A stretch of DNA of 64,000 nt, taken from Allodiplogaster sudhausi (taxonomy: Eukaryota > Nematoda > Chromadorea > Rhabditida > Diplogasteridae). Position 1 is the stretch's first letter, and each line of letters starts with the position of its first letter. The position numbers and the translations under genes were made by a program. The DNA lies in the NCBI GenBank assembly GCA_945643635.1, contig CALZFC010000284.1, forward strand, positions 1,120,001-1,184,000. The letters run 5' to 3'. Below, one piece after another: positions 63,301 through 64,000 of the stretch. The notes beneath the pieces are model-generated. The model had not been told where the DNA came from and ran no database searches. It saw nothing but the letters and a program-made list of their open reading frames with translations.

Positions 63301-64000
63301 TTCGCTCTGAGAAAATTACAAAAAATATCGTTAAAAAAATCACATATGACGAATATATGATAAAAGCAACTTGAAGAGTAGAAGTGAGAGAAACGTTATG
63401 AAGAGAGCTTCTCCAGCCACCCCTGCTGATATTATACTAGTTCATCCGTTCTTATCATTTTGTTAGAGATCCGCAGATTACTGAAGATTATTCAGAGGGA
63501 GCAGCGTTTTTGTATGGGAAGAATCTTGTTCCTTTTAGATAACGAATCAATCGATGTAAGCTCTCCTACATAACTTGAAATGTTGTTCGAGTTCCACGCA
63601 AGAAATAGATGTCCGAAGTGACCAAGAGACACTTCGAAGGACTTCGATTTCGAAATTGACGAAATAATGCATGCATATATACATATGTAGGTACTACATG
63701 CATATTGTACAACTGACGTGGATGCTGTTCTCTCTCTCTCTCTCTCTTTTCTCTCTTTCCCTCTTTCTCTCTCCTTCACTTTCTCTTATGCTGTGTTCTG
63801 TTCTCCTTGTCAGCATGTTTCTCTCTCTCTCTCTCCTCACCTCCAACGCTCCATTTCTCTATTGTTTTGACAATGAGGCCTGAGGCACCTTGCTGGTGCC
63901 TATTTCAGGAAATGAAGCTATTTCTGGGCACGAAATGACTTTTTGGTGTTCCCTTCTCTGCTAACCTTGCTGCCCTGCTTCACTTTCTGCAGAGCTCTCC
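63301..64000. other. Right-edge intergenic DNA
   Basis: Upstream of the saposin-like gene. A CT block (63728-63835), a short perfect hairpin (AGGCACC, loop TTGCT, GGTGCCT at 63883-63901) and no supported exon. Confidence 0.45.

Noticed and set aside
63883..63901. Short hairpin AGGCACC-TTGCT-GGTGCCT
   Set aside because: Seven-bp stem only; expected by chance in a window of this size, with no flanking gene feature.

Overview
This 64 kb window is nuclear DNA of a nematode. The clearest evidence is a cuticle collagen on the minus strand at 28.5-29.5 kb, with Gly-X-Y blocks and the nematode C-terminal signature [12 protein letters not shown]. It is supported by a CYSL-type cysteine synthase relative, two small secreted ShKT/saposin-type proteins, short introns and retrotransposon remnants. 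I could not identify the species. GA/CT microsatellites fill introns and intergenic DNA throughout. No rRNA, tRNA, operon of bacterial type or CRISPR array was recognised.

Layout: 0.7-2.9 kb (-) cysteine-synthase-like PLP enzyme running off the left edge; 4.3-6.5 kb (+) SNIP1 (FHA domain); 7.0-8.9 kb (+) unrecognised multi-pass membrane protein; 9.1-9.7 kb (-) Tim13; 10.4-25.7 kb (+) SMG1, the nonsense-mediated-decay PI3K-like kinase and the largest gene here; 26.5-28.2 kb head-to-head inverted duplicate of a secreted Ala/Pro-rich protein; 28.5-29.5 kb (-) cuticle collagen; 30.6-35.0 kb (+) OATP/SLCO transporter with Kazal-like loop.

From 35 to 42 kb the window is mobile DNA: a 5'-truncated CR1-like LINE with a long open ORF, a 1.1 kb foldback element with about 437 bp inverted arms, and a degenerate tyrosine-recombinase (DIRS/PAT-like) element with repeats in the order A1-B1-A2-B2. 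Then come a Lys/Ser-rich unknown gene (42.5-45.6 kb, -), a gene built of eight single-exon DPNYQTLAAVG repeats (46.4-48.6 kb, +), an HNF4-type nuclear receptor (49.7-52.2 kb, -), a gene-poor CT/GA-rich stretch (52.2-57.6 kb), MPC1 (57.6-58.3 kb, +), a RING/B-box TRIM-like protein (58.7-60.0 kb, +), a ShKT-domain secreted protein (60.5-61.2 kb, -) and a saposin-like protein (62.4-63.3 kb, -).

The genes form no single pathway. Cross-cutting features are more notable: several introns need GC rather than GT donors for the frame to close, many 3' splice sites are preceded by long (CT)n tracts, and several gene models carry a 1-2 nt lesion or in-frame stop that may be pseudogenisation or assembly error.
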